Below are positions 47,130 through 58,608 of a DNA stretch of 64,000 nt, in pieces. The notes beneath the pieces are model-generated. The model had not been told where the DNA came from, did not search any database, and was given only the letters and a program-made list of their open reading frames with translations. The stretch is from Sesbania bispinosa (lineage: Eukaryota; Streptophyta; Magnoliopsida; Fabales; Fabaceae). Numbering within the stretch: the first letter of the stretch is position 1; every line of letters starts with the position of its first letter. Location of the stretch: NCBI GenBank assembly GCA_026901365.1, contig QLOH01000073.1:434001-498000 (forward strand). The letters run 5' to 3'. The position numbers were made by a program, and so were the translations under genes.

Positions 47130-47208
47130 ACACCTTGCACAGCTCCAGGCCGCCTACTCTCTTCCTTCGGATTGGGTGTGGAGACTGGCCCCCCGGCTGC
47201 GTGATATC

Positions 47209-47345
47209 CTCCTTGAAGATGCTTGAGCCAAATTGTTTCTGGCCGCCCCAGCTAATCCCAGTAGCAACGCCGTTTTTCCTCCTTGAAGATGCTCGAGCCA
47301 ACAGTGCTTCTGGCCGTCCCAACTAATCCCAGTAGCAGAGCCATT
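47209..47345 (+). repeat. Tandem duplication in LINE 1 3' UTR
   Basis: Two copies of about 68 bp (cctccttgaagatgcttgag ... cccagtagcaacgcc and a diverged repeat ending cccagtagcagagcc) follow the ORF end. It contains the stop codon region, so the second copy is untranslated. Confidence 0.88.
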
Positions 47346-47565
47346 TGAGTCTGGTTTAGATGTGTAGGGGTGTGTTTCTCTTGGGGGTAGAAAGGGTGTA
47401 TCTAAGGCTTCCTTTTGCTAGATTCTTGGTTTGAGTCAGAGAGCAGCGTATCTTGGGTTTTCGGGTGTACTTGTTTTTTTTATGCTGCTTTTTCTCTTTG
47501 GGTCTTTGGGCCACAAACTGTGTAACCTCTTTCTGCAATGAATTGCTACTTTGACAAAAAAAACA

Positions 47566-48246
47566 AAGATCTTGAGAGGTTCTAGATTGTAAAGTTATAC
47601 CACTCCTTCTAATCCTATTTATAAAGCACAGTTAATTAAATCACACAGATCACTAAACATGATTAAATTTAATTATTTTTATTGTGATTTTAAAAAAATA
47701 ATTTAACTTTCTAATTTTACCCTTATTTAATATGAAAGACTAACTTCACTATCATTTAATAGTTGGAAAGACATGAAAGTTAATAAGCACATTGCATCAC
47801 CAAATCATCGTGTCCCAGATCCTACCACATAATTTGACTTTTCCTTATATGACATTGCATCTATTTATAAATTCTTTTCTTTTTTTGGTTTGGGATTGAT
47901 TATGTTATATAATTAGTTTAAGAGGTAAAATATGATATATCATTATATCACATAATTTTATCCTATTATCTAATAATATATTATTATATTATTTAATGAT
48001 GTCATTATATCACATAAAATGTCATATTTATTAAATAATGTAATAAAACATGATAGAATGATAGTGTAAAAAAATTTTCATAAAAAATGTATACCTATTA
48101 AATTCAAATAATTTCCTAACAATTTTTTTATATTTTATGAGATATTTAGAATTATATGGCATTACACAATCATGACTGATTTAGCCGTGATTATCGTGTC
48201 CCAGATTTGATCATATATAATTGACTTTCCTTATATCACTGACATT
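47566..48246. other. AT-rich spacer with a short direct repeat
   Basis: atcgtgtcccagat with a following aatttgactttccttatat tail occurs at 47806-47855 and again at 48198-48240. No gene seen. Confidence 0.5.
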
Positions 48247-48411
48247 GGGACGGATCCTCTCCAGTACTGGAGAATGTCCAGTTACAATTCAATAACCATA
48301 ACTTTTGTATCATTTTTTTGTTTTTTATTTCATTTGTGAAATAAAAATTTGAACAACCGAGATGTCCATTTTTTTTTTAAACCGGTTAAAACTGGAAAAG
48401 AGCCTGGTGCC
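48247..48411. mobile_element. Small MULE-type MITE
   Basis: 165 bp with a perfect 9-bp duplication, actgacatt (48238-48246 and 48412-48420). Ends gggacggatcctctccagt and the complement of actggaaaagagcctggtgc are imperfect inverted repeats. Confidence 0.82.
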
Positions 48412-49157
48412 ACTGACATTACAGGATAAACACACATTCCTCAATTTATAAAGTCTGGGATTGACATAATTTTCAAATTAGTTATATGTCCAGGTCATTC
48501 GACCCATCTATTCAATTGAATAATTACTGGTGAGGAGCCTGTATAATACTCCAACAGCATATATAATATGGCAAAAACAATTATTAAAAATAAAAATAAA
48601 ACTAAAAACCACAAATTGGGTGACTATTTTCTTCCTAATTACGTTAAAAACCACTAATTTCAATAATAGAAAACAGAAATAATCTAAAGATGTTTGCAAT
48701 TTTTATTACTAATTGGAACATTCATAGTTTTGAAAATCGGACCAGCTAGTTTCCGATTGAACCGGGAGTTGGTCAGGTAATCGATGCATTCAACTCCAAA
48801 TAATATCGGTAGTTTACATAATCATTGAAAATCGGTCAAAATCAAGTGAAAACCAATGTCAGAAAATAGGTTGAACCAATTTTTTAAAAAATTTTATTGA
48901 TTGCACATAGATATTTATTATTTTGTCAATTATTATTATTTTTTGTCTTATAAAACTTATAATAAAGTTTTTTATACTAATTTATAACTTTATATATCTT
49001 AATTTTAATTTTATTACACTCCCAAAAAAATGGGTGAGCGAGTGGGTGAGAGAGTGAACGTGAGTGAGCAGGATTGGACTTGGTGAGATAAAGAAGATGG
49101 AAAGGTTTACGACCGGAATCGAAATCGATAAGGACAAGAAAGGACATACAATCACCA

Positions 49158-52020
49158 ATGAATTATGTACATGCAGGGGAACGAGAACAGAAATCATGGA
49201 GAAAGTCGTTTGACGAACAATTGACTTATTTCTTTACGAATTTCCCTGAAGAATATGGTACTGAAGATTTATGGAGAGTCTTCTCAATTTGGGGTGGGAA
49301 GGTTTTGGATGTGTACATTCCGAGCAAGAGAGATAAATGGGATAAGAGATTCAGTTTTTTCAGGTTTGCTACAAAAGATCATGATGGTGGTTTGGAAAAG
49401 AGACTTAATCAGATATGGATTGGCTCCTTCAAACTTCCTATCAATTTGTCTAAATTTAATAGGAATGGAGCTAGAGTGGGATCTATGGTGGCTGACCACA
49501 ACAAGTTGAAGATGGTTCAAAATGTATCAAATGAAGGGAGTGGCAAGGTGTACGGGAGAACTTATGTAGATGCAGTTCGGGGGCATGTGAAAAAAGTATG
49601 GCAGCAAAAGAAAAATCAAGTTAATGATGATTCACGAGATTGGAAGGGGTTGGAGTTTAACGTGATAGAAAAAGAGATGGAATGGTTATCTAGTTGCTTT
49701 GTGGGAAAAATGCATCAGGTGGATGAGATGTTCATTTTACAAGATAAGATTTTGGAGGAAGGTATTACGTCAATAAAAGCAACTCCAATGGGGGATGATT
49801 TGGTATTTGATTTAACCAGAAGAGGGTGAAAATTTGTTAGAGCTGGTAAGAGAGTTGAAAGATTTATTCTCTAAATGGTTTGTTGATATCCATCCTTGGT
49901 GCCTAGAGGATGTAGCATGTAGTAGATATATTTGGTTGGGTGTTCAAGGGGTACCGTTGCATGCATGGACTGAAGAGTTTTTTAAGATGCTGGTTGTTCC
50001 ATTAGGAAGATATTTGTGTGTTGATTATAGTACAAAGATGAAGGATAAGTTTGATATGACCCGAATTTTAATTCAAACAACTTCCAAAGAGACAATTCAT
50101 AGATTGTTAAGAATGAAGATTAATGAATTATTTTTTTCTATAAGTATTGTGGAAGATCCATTTATTGACCCATGGAGGGTGTTGCCAACCAACCACTCCA
50201 TCAAGCATAGTGTGGCTACAAGTGTGTCTTCGGAAGAAGGGGAGGAAGAAGATGAATTTGAATTTCAAATTGATGATGCAATAGGAAAGTATCTGGATAA
50301 TAATGATGATTTAATGTTGAATACTCAGTTACCTAATTTGGCGGAGGGGCCAACTATTATTCAGGATGGTGATTTGGTTGTTCATGATTTATTTCAACGG
50401 GATTCTAATCTAGTATCTCGGGATCTAATTGCATACAAATATGATGAGCTGGGGGTGAAAGGTAATGGAATTGGGCCATGTGTGTCAAATGGGCCTAACA
50501 TGCACGGTGTAGAGGTTACGATGTCTGATTCAGGTGTTAATTTATGCAAGTATTGGAAGGTCAGCGATATTGGGCCATGTGTGTCAAATAGGCCTAACAT
50601 GCACGATGAAGATGATGTGTTGTCTGATTCAGGTGTTGAAATACACAAGTATTGGGAAGTCAACGATCTTAGGCCCAAATCTAGCCAGTTGGACGCATGC
50701 GTACAGGCTACAGCTGGTGCAGTGATTTCGGATGTGGAAATTGGGTCGTGTTCTGCGTCTGTTGGGCCTAATGTGGGACTTCATTCAGGGAGTTGCTTTT
50801 ACCACCCCTTTTTGCTATTCGCACCTCTATCCCATATCCCCTTTCCCATATTACTCGTACCCCCTACCCCCCATGCCCCACCAGCAACCACCCCCACCCC
50901 CACCCCCAACCTTCTCCCCTTCCCCTCCCCCTTCCCCACTCCCCCACCCCCCATTCCCATCCCGTTCCTGTTCCCTTCACCCCCCCTTTAATTTTTTTTA
51001 TATGTTTTGGGTTTAGAGACGGAATTTTTCCGTCTCTAACCAATGTTTTTTAAATCAACAGCCGAAACCTCCCGGAAATTATATTTCTAGATTTAAACCA
51101 ACTTTCGGAACATTCCGGTCATTAATTTCCGGAAATTTCCGGAAGTTGGGGGAGGGGAGTTCAGAGACGGAAAAATTCCGTCTCTAAACACAAAACATTG
51201 AAAAAAAATAGAAGAGGAGGGGGAAGGGGACGAGGATGGGAACGGGAATGGGGCGTGGGGAGTGGGGGAGGGGGGAAGGGGGGGTGGCTGCCGGTGGGGC
51301 ATGGGGGGTAGGGGGTAGGGGTAATTTGGGAAGGGGGTATGAGATGGGGGTGCGAATAGCAAAAAGGAGATTCTAAAAGCAACTCCCCTTCATCCAACGT
51401 GTCTTCATTTGCGGTGTGGGCTAGGAATATCTAATGCAAGTAATGTCAGAACCGGTATTGAACTTCAATCAGCAGATCCTATTATGTGTGATGGGTCGGG
51501 AGGGGCTATTGCACGAGGAGATGAAAAAAGTGATGTACTCACAAGCCAAGTGGAGGGTGTTGAAACATGTGATGCTGTTCAGAAGGAATCATCTACTCCA
51601 GAAGTTGTTCTGGAAACGCAAATTGTAGGAGCTGGTGTGTTTCAATATTCTAATCGTGAATGCAGGATGGATCTGCGAGTTGTACTAGTTTCAGGCGCTG
51701 ATCTCTTGGCTGAAATGAATTTGTGCGAGGTGCCTATTACAGTAGTAGACGATATGGATTCAATGGGGGGGAAGGCTACAACAATACCTGCAAGTTACCT
51801 TGTGAAACGGAGGGGGAGACCAAGGAAACATCCAGAAAAGCTTCAGGTTAGTGATTCTCTCCTCCTTGATAAGGACCCATATGAGATAGCTAAGTCAATA
51901 TGGCATATGGGTTTACAATTGGGAGTGTCTGGGGTGCAGGATGAGAATACAGTGATTGCAAAATTGACTGATATGGAGACAAGGGATAGAACAACTATTG
52001 GACGATCCACAGGGTCGTAG
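49158..52020 (+). pseudogene. LINE 2 ORF1 (RNA-binding, AT-hook), interrupted by MITE
   Basis: The first segment (49158-49829) carries an RRM-like fold: TYFFTNFPEEYGTEDLWRVF and KRFSFFRFA match RNP2 and RNP1 positions. A stop and frame change at 49827 leads to 49834-50787, with WCLEDVACSRYIWLGVQGVP, similar to the DUF4283-type region of plant LINE ORF1. After the MITE (50788-51387) the frame resumes at 51409 and ends at 52020. Near 51810-51835 an AT-hook, RRGRPRKHPEK, is seen. ORF1 proteins bind LINE RNA; here several breaks preclude function. Confidence 0.87.
50788..51387. mobile_element. 600-bp fold-back MULE MITE in LINE 2 ORF1
   Basis: TIR gggagttgcttttagaa-like at both ends. The 9-bp duplication is cttcattca / cttcatcca (50779-50787, 51388-51396; one change). 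The C-rich left arm and G-rich right arm pair over about 200 bp, and an inner palindrome pair gagacggaatttttccgtctc lies at 51016-51038 and 51162-51187. Proline-rich open frames here are artefacts. Confidence 0.92.
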
Positions 52021-52061
52021 TTTTTGCATTCTGTCTTATTATTTTGGGTGTTTATAATTTA

Positions 52062-55000
52062 TTTATGATTATTGGAACTCCGAATATAAGAGGAATTGGG
52101 GGGAGAATTAAGAAAATGGAGATAAAAAATTTATTGCTAGTAGAAGGTGTGGAGTTTTGTGTGTCTAGGAAACTAAGAAAGAATGCTTTGATAATCGAAT
52201 GTGTGATGCTTTGGGTTGCGGTGGTGATATTGGATGAGCCTATGTCCCTTCAATAGGCTTATCTGGAGGTCTTCTCTCACTTTGGAAGAAATTTGTCTTT
52301 GTTGCTCATGAAATTTTTACTGATCATCATTTTATTGGTGTTAGGGGGTGCTGGGGGTGGACAAAACTTTTTGTACTATTGTTAATGCTTATGCTCCTTG
52401 TGATCTCCTGGGTAAAAGGAATTTATGGCTCAGGTTAATTGATGTAAAAAGACAGCGAGGGGTGATTTATGGTGCTTTGGGGGGGATTTTAATGCTTTTA
52501 GAGATGCGTCTGAGCGAAAAGGTGTACACGGTATGTGGAGACGTGGTGATATGCTCTCTTTTGAGGGATTTATTAATAGTGCTGAACTCTTGGATCTACC
52601 ATTGATTGGGAGAAAATACACTTGGTATAAAGGTGATGGGTCATGTATGAGTATGTTGGATAAATTTCTTGTATCTAGTGGTTAGGTAGAAAAATGGAGT
52701 AATGTTTCTCAATAGGGGTTAAAAAGAGTGGTGTCTGATCATTATGATGTACTGTTGAAAAATGATGTAATAAATTGGGGTCCTAAACCGTTCAGGGTTC
52801 TAGTTTGTTGGAGATTTCATGCAGGTTATATAGAATTTGTAACAAAAACATGGAAGGAGCTCAATGTGGAAGGTAGGGCTGCTTTTTGTGTTGAAGGAGA
52901 AACTGAAATTAATGAAGTATAGCTTGCGGAGTTAGAACAAGGAAACCTTTGGGAATATAGATTGTAGAATAGCAGAGACCAAGGACCTTATTAGCAGGCT
53001 GGATCTTAAAGGGGAGAGTTCTCCTTTAGTGGGGGAGGGGGTGCAACACCGGAAACAGCTTGTGGCAAATTTGTGTCAATTGATGTCGATGAAGGATAGC
53101 CTGTTGTTTCAAAAATCAAGATTGAGGTGGATGGAGGAAGGTGATGTAAATACAAAATTTTTTCATGCATGTGTAAACAATAGGAGGTTGAGGAATGAAA
53201 TCAGAGTTTTGAAGGTTAATAATGTGAGGCATTCTGATCCTGATAGTCTTAAAGAAGTAGTGAGACAGCATTTTCAATCACATTTCCAGGAGCAATCTTG
53301 GTATAGACCCAATCTTGATGGTATAGCTTTTAGTACCTTATCTGAGGTGGATGCTTCAAATCTGATTTTTCCATTCTCTAAGGTGGAAGTTAAAGAAGTT
53401 GTGTGGGATTTTGGAGGTACTAAGAGCCTGGGTCCAGATGGTTTCAACTTTAACTTCATTAAGGATTTCTGGCAGGTATTAAAATAGGATTTCTTGTGTT
53501 TTATGAATGAGTTCTATTGTAATGGTAAACTTATTGGTGGAGCTAACAACTCTTTCATTGTTATGGTGCCTAAGATTGCGAGCCCACAAAAAAAAAGAGG
53601 ATTATCGCCCAATTTCTCTAATTGGTGTAATGTACAAAGTTGTGGCGAAAGTGTTGGCTAATAGGCTGAGGCAGGTCATTGGAAGTGTAGTATCAGATTG
53701 TCAATCTGCATTTGTTAAAGGTAGATTCATCTTTGATGGTGTTGTTATTGTAAATGAGGCAATTGAAGAAATGAAGAGGAAAAAGAGGTCTTGCCTTTTG
53801 TTTAAGGTAGATTTTGAAAAGGCCTATGATTCAGTAAGTTGGGAGTTCTTACAGTATGTGATGTCTCGCATGGGTTTCCCATTAAAATGGAAGAATTGGA
53901 TCGATGAGTGCTTGCATACTTCAAGGATGTCAGTTTTAATCAATGGGAGCCCATCAGGAGAGTTTGGGATTAGTCGGGGTGTTCGTCAAGGAGATCCTCT
54001 AGCCCCATTTTTGTTCCTTCTAGTTGCTGAGGGGCTGAATGCGTTAATGTGCAAGGCAGTTAACTCACACTTATTCTCCGGTTATATGGTTGGCCGTGAT
54101 CAGGTGTTGGTCTCCCATTTGCAGTATGCAGATGATACCATATTTATGGGAGAGGCTTCTATATCCAATTTGTGGACTATTCAAGCAGTTCTACAAATTT
54201 TTGAGTTAGTGGCCGGTTTAAAAGTGAACTTCGATAAAAGCAAGCTAATTGGTGTTAATGTGGATGAGCATTGGCTCCTAGTGGCTTCTAATTTTCTGAA
54301 CTGTAAATTAGAATCATATCTGTTCTCCTATTTTGGCCTACCTATTGGCGCCAATCCAAGGCGAATGAAGACTTGGCTACCGGTAATCCAAAAGGTGGAG
54401 AGGAGATTGTCCACTTGGAAATGTAAAGTACTTTCTTTTGGTGGTCGACTTGTCCTATTGAGGTCCGTTCTACATTCGATTCCAATCTATTACCTTTCTT
54501 TCTTCAAGGCTCCCAAAGGTATAATTTCTAAACTTCATTCTCTTTTTAGTTCTTTTTTGTGGGGTGGGAATACTGATAAGAAAAAAATCTCATGGGTTGC
54601 TTGGGGAAATGTATGTAGAGGAAAAAAAACATGATGGACTATGGGTTCATGACGTGAGAGTTTTTAATCTAGCTTTATTGGGGAAATGGAGGTGGCGGTT
54701 GTTAGTGGAGAGGGGAAAATTTTGGCATAGGGTAATTTCTTCCATTTATGGGGAGAAGTGGGTAGTTGCGCGGGGGAGTCATTCAAAGGTGTCTAATTGG
54801 TGGTCAGATTTACGATCTATTGATTCTACTAGTGATATTAGTGTAGATTGGTTTTCGAGAGGTTGTGTGAAGAGAGTGGGGAATGGACGTGATACTCTTT
54901 TTTGGGAGGATGTGTGGTGTGGAGATGTGCCATTGTGTGATCGGTTCCCTAGACTGTTCCTTCTAGCTAATAATAAGAATGAGACTATTGCTAACATGCT

Positions 55001-55754
55001 TCAAAGTGACATGAACGGTTCCAGATGGAATTGGAGTTGGCGTCGAACTCTATTCCAATGGGAATGGCAGCATTTGCAGGACCTTTCTAATGTGATTCAG
55101 TCGGTACAACTGTGTGGGGATGTTGTTGATTGCTGGAGGTGGAAAGTTGACTCAACTGGCACTTATACTGTTAAATTTGCCTATAAAGAGATTGTCCACG
55201 AGGTGGCCTTTACTGAAATCCCAATGCATAATTACCTTTGGTCGAAATTTGCTCCGGTAAAAATTTCTGCTTTTGCTTGGCGAGTTATCTTAAATAGAAT
55301 TCCTACCAAACAAAACTTAATCAAAAGGAAGGTACTCAATGCTACATATGGTGATTGTGTGTGGTGTAATCAGGTCGTGGAATATGTATCACATCTTTTC
55401 TTTGAATGTCCATTTGCATATAAAATTTGGATGTTGTGTGTGGAGTGGAGTGGTTACCATTATGTTTTGAACTAAGTAAGTCTAGAAAATTTCTCTCACT
55501 TTGTTGGTCTACCGGATTGTAATGCTCAAGATAGATTACGATGGTCTTTTATTTGGTTGATGGTTATATGGTCTATTTGGCTAGCACGTAATGATCTTAT
55601 CTTCTCTAGCAAAAGAATGGAACCAGCTGATGTATTGGAATTGATAAAACTCAGATCTTGGAAGATTTTGAGAGCTAAGGATTCCTCTTTCATGTACCCC
55701 TACTGTTTGTGGTCTTCTTATGTTGGAGCATGCTTGAATTTGCATTGTAATTAA
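52062..55754 (+). pseudogene. LINE 2 ORF2: endonuclease, reverse transcriptase, zf-RVT
   Basis: Endonuclease: MIIGTPNIRGIGGRIKK at the start, NAYAPCDLLGKRNLW near 52385-52430, with stops and frameshifts to about 52720. 53029-53487 has the pre-RT motif SRLRWMEEGDVNTKFFHACV. RT (53600-54634) has DYRPISLIGVMYKVVAKVLA, FKVDFEKAYDSVSWEFL, RQGDPLAPFLF and the catalytic LQYADDTIF (54120-54150). 54564-55475 is the zinc-binding reverse-transcriptase end (KISAFAWRVILNRIPTKQNL, CVWCNQ...HLFFECP). A short ATG-led tail (55557-55754) completes it. No RNase H, unlike LINE 1. Confidence 0.93.
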
Positions 55755-56310
55755 TTTTACTGGGATGTTGTTTCTGTATGTCTTCATGATCTTGTTAATT
55801 GTGGGTATGTTTTTGTTGGAATTAGTGAGAATTGGATCATATTCTCCTAGCAGTGGCTTCTCCTTTTCCATTCTGATTTGTTTGAGAGTATGTTGTCTGA
55901 GGCATGTAGTTCATAGAGTTTGCTGGAGCTGTGTGTGGTAATTTACAACCTTCTTTTGTCGGTCTATGTTGTGTCTTGTCTTTGTGTGGTGCTCCAGATT
56001 GGCTTTGGAATACTTTGGTTCATTTATTTTGGTTTTGATGGTCCTATTTTGGAATTATTTGGTCCTGCACGATTACTTTACTTGCTCAAGTTACCTTTCA
56101 TTGGTCACTTATTTAGGATACGTTACTTTTCTTTGATCTGTATGTTAGCCATCTGTTTTGGCTTTTGTTATTTTGGGTTTGGTTTGTATTGGGACTAGTT
56201 CTTCATGGTTTCATTTTTGTCTTTTTTGAGGTGTATTTGCCCTATATTTGTAATGGGTTGGAGTACCCCTTGTACTCCCTTTAATTCATTTCTTTTGCCT
56301 ATAAAAAACA

Positions 56311-57060
56311 ATATATCTTAATTTTTTTATAATTTTGTGTTATTTTACTAATTAAAATGTTATATAATACTAAAAATATATATTTAATTAATATAGGTTC
56401 AATTACCGATTCCGGTTTTAAAACATTGAGTACATTCTTTAATGAAATTTTTGTAATAAAACACACAACATAAAACAAATTTATAAAATAATTTTCAAAA
56501 CAAGTTTTAAAAATGTTAAAACAAAATAGTTTCAACTTTCAAACAAACCCTCTCAATATTTACTTGTGCATAATCCACTCCAAGATTCGGTATTTGTTTG
56601 GTTAAACGATTTAACGGTGTAGAATTAATTCCATAAAATTTATTTTAAATTACTTTTTTCTCTAATGTATTTTGTAAAGATTATATCACTCATTTTCAAT
56701 TATTGATTGTAGAATCAATTTTATTTAACTGTAAACCAAAGTGATCCTCATTTTATCACTAATTTTCAAAGTATTATAAGATTTTTTCAAATTAAATAAA
56801 ATTGATAATAACTTCTTAAAATCAAATAATATTTTTAAATAACACTTAAAATTTTTGGGTTGTCTCTCCTCCGCTATCATAGTCATGACAACTAGTTGAG
56901 TATAATAAAGTTAATAGCAACCAAAAGAAAGAAGTTTTTGAATTCTTTCTAGTTATGCAGTTGTTTTAGCGGTATTAGGTACTTAATAGTTAGGAATGCT
57001 ATTAATTTTAGCAATGAAATTATTCCCTAGTTAATTCCTAGTTAAGAGTAACTTATTGTA
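56311..57060. repeat. Duplicated block C, copy 2
   Basis: Matches 33298-33553 and 34220-34640 as described there; here the two parts are only about 170 bp apart. Non-coding. Confidence 0.8.
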
Positions 57061-57597
57061 CTAAAGACAACTACGCATTTAGTTATTTCTTTCTAGTTAA
57101 ATTCATGTGCAAAAGACCCTTATAAAAATCAGTGACTTCTTTAAAATGAATGATTTACTTTAGAGGAAAAAGTGAACAAGTATAATTATTGATTGACAAA
57201 TTAACATTTGATATCTATATATACATGAATATGTGTATAATTAAAATATCAACTATTGATTTTTTTCACTTATTGACTATAATTCCTTAATTTTCTTTCT
57301 ATTTATTCACAAGAATTTGGATATTGACGAAGGATTTAAGTTGTTTACATAACATCATAGGTCTAAACTTCATTTTTTATCATTATTAAAAAAATGTCCA
57401 TAGTAGTTTGTCCTTTTTTATCTATAATATGAAAAATCTGAGATGATGTGAAACATATTTCTAATTTTCTTATGTTATCTAAACTTTGAAGGTAATTATT
57501 GCATATTAGTTATGAATTTATTATTTCTAAATAGGGATATAGTTGACAACAAATGTTTTTAATTATTTTCTTCAAAACTTAAATTGATAATTTTTCT
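57061..57597. other. AT-rich spacer
   Basis: No gene or element boundary recognised. Confidence 0.5.
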
Positions 57598-57858
57598 ACA
57601 ACCATATATTTTATTTCTAGATATTAACGAGATAAATTAATAAGAATAATAGATTTTATGTAATAGATATTAATATTACTAACCTTGGTGGATGTTGATT
57701 CATACTACTATGTTAAATCGCTAATTCATTTGATTAAATTTAGTTTGTTTTTATTTAATTTTCCAGATCAAACCATTTTGTCAAAGTAGATTGAAAGAAA
57801 ATCAATTCTTAAAATTTAGAGTCCCAATACTTGTTTTTAAATTTCACAAAACAATTCC
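57598..57858. repeat. Duplicated block A, copy 2
   Basis: Uninterrupted counterpart of 7160-7440, with a few small indels. It lies downstream of the gene at 60194. Confidence 0.88.
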
Positions 57859-58466
57859 TACTTAATACCTATTTACTTAATTATTTAATACGTTGGGGCA
57901 ATGGAAATATAAGACTCTTTTTGCCCCAATTTCCTTTTGAAACCTTTCAAACAAAAAAAAAAACAAACAAACTCCACTAGTCAACTTGAACTCCAAATTA
58001 AACACAAAAAAAAATGACTAATTGATTACATCACTATGGCTGTAAAAAAAATACATCACCATGTATTCTCTTTAGCACATTTATGAAGGCCGTTTTAGAT
58101 TTATTTTATCTAGACTAGTAGAAAGACATGTCTATCTGTCAAAATATTTTATTATTTATAAAAAAAAGATTTATTAAGAGAAATAGAACAATAATATTAT
58201 ATAATATGATGATTATTTTTTTTGTATAATATGATGATTATTAAAGTAAAACATTTTATTATTTTTTTAAAATTAAATTATAACTACCATTTTTTTTTAA
58301 AAATAAATAGAGATATAATTAGAATAGGAAAAATTGACTCCAAAATAACTATAACCTCCTATATCCCTTTTATTAGTAGTTTACATAAAAACTATAATTT
58401 AGAAGCTATAGTAGAAGTTATAAATTGTTCAAAATAATCGAGATAAAATTTTAAAATCTTCATACC

Positions 58467-58504
<38 letters not shown>

Positions 58505-58608
58505 ATCGTAATTTTAACCAGTAACCTTTTAATCAGTAACTATTACTCAGTAATTTATCCTCAAAATTGTAGTTTTTAATTTATAAGAACCAAATTCCAT
58601 TTTAACCC
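57859..58608. other. AT-rich spacer with TA microsatellite
   Basis: A (TA)n run of about 32 bp lies at 58469-58502. Otherwise no feature was recognised. Confidence 0.55.

Larger units (their letters stand above)
41665..47132 (-). mobile_element. One-LTR SIRE-type copia derivative with antisense ORF cargo
   Basis: This 5,468-bp insert in LINE 1 is flanked by a perfect 5-bp duplication, ccttg (41660-41664 and 47133-47137). Read on the minus strand it is TGT, the primer site TGGTATCAGAGC (complement of 47118-47129), 3.6 kb that is not gag-pol, an RNase H tail (43500-43321), an untranslated stretch, the polypurine tract AAAAAGGGGGAGAA, then a 3' LTR (42951-41665). The 5' LTR is absent. The 3.6 kb carries a broken env-like/plant transposon reading frame on the opposite strand. 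It needs trans-acting proteins to move. Confidence 0.88.
40359..47226 (+). pseudogene. LINE 1 zf-RVT region and RNase H, split by copia derivative
   Basis: 40359-40760 matches the linker after RT (WLVNSGQSIRVQNDRWI). 41115-41664 is RNase H: LKVNTDAQFDKQRGTGTIAI, SLVAEALAFREGL and LENDSLELI carry the acidic residues; FTWTRRVANRAAHCL closes toward the carboxy end. The last residues resume after the insertion at 47138 (AQLQAAYSLPSDWVWRL, then LRDILLEDA and TGA at 47224-47226). Stops in the linker make it inactive. Confidence 0.9.
37719..47565 (+). mobile_element. LINE 1: 5'-truncated LINE with RNase H, carrying two LTR insertions
   Basis: Coding parts lie at 37755-38863 (reverse transcriptase), 40359-41664 (zinc-finger region, RNase H) and 47138-47226 (RNase H end and stop), then a 3' UTR to the tail tttgacaaaaaaaac at 47550-47565. 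Flanks aaacaaagat near 37709-37718 and 47563-47573 look like the target duplication (partly overlapping the A-tail). The solo LTR at 38864-40353 and the copia derivative at 41665-47132 interrupt it. Removing them leaves about 2.9 kb of LINE, so about half is missing at the 5' end. Confidence 0.9.
49007..56310 (+). mobile_element. LINE 2: near full-length non-LTR retrotransposon
   Basis: 7.3 kb including a 600-bp nested MITE. It has a perfect 15-bp target duplication, atatatcttaatttt (48992-49006 and 56311-56325). It has a 5' leader (49007-49157), ORF1 (49158-52020), ORF2 (52062-55754: endonuclease, RT, zinc-finger region), a 3' UTR, and ends tttgcctataaaaaaca. Multiple stops and frameshifts in the endonuclease part inactivate it, though RT keeps a long open frame. 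Confidence 0.93.
48726..56425. mobile_element. MITE (aaaaccggaccggt family) split by LINE 2
   Basis: The left half is 48726-49006 (starts catagttttgaaaatcgg) and the right half is 56311-56425 (ends ccgattccggttttaaaacat). The LINE at 49007-56310 sits between with a 15-bp target duplication. Confidence 0.82.

Noticed and set aside
47118..47600. A second LTR to the right of the PBS
   Set aside because: The sequence right of 47137 is the continuation of LINE 1 (RNase H end, 3' UTR, A-tail), not an LTR.
50793..51362. Proline-rich open frames on both strands
   Set aside because: Produced by the C-rich/G-rich arms of the fold-back MITE.
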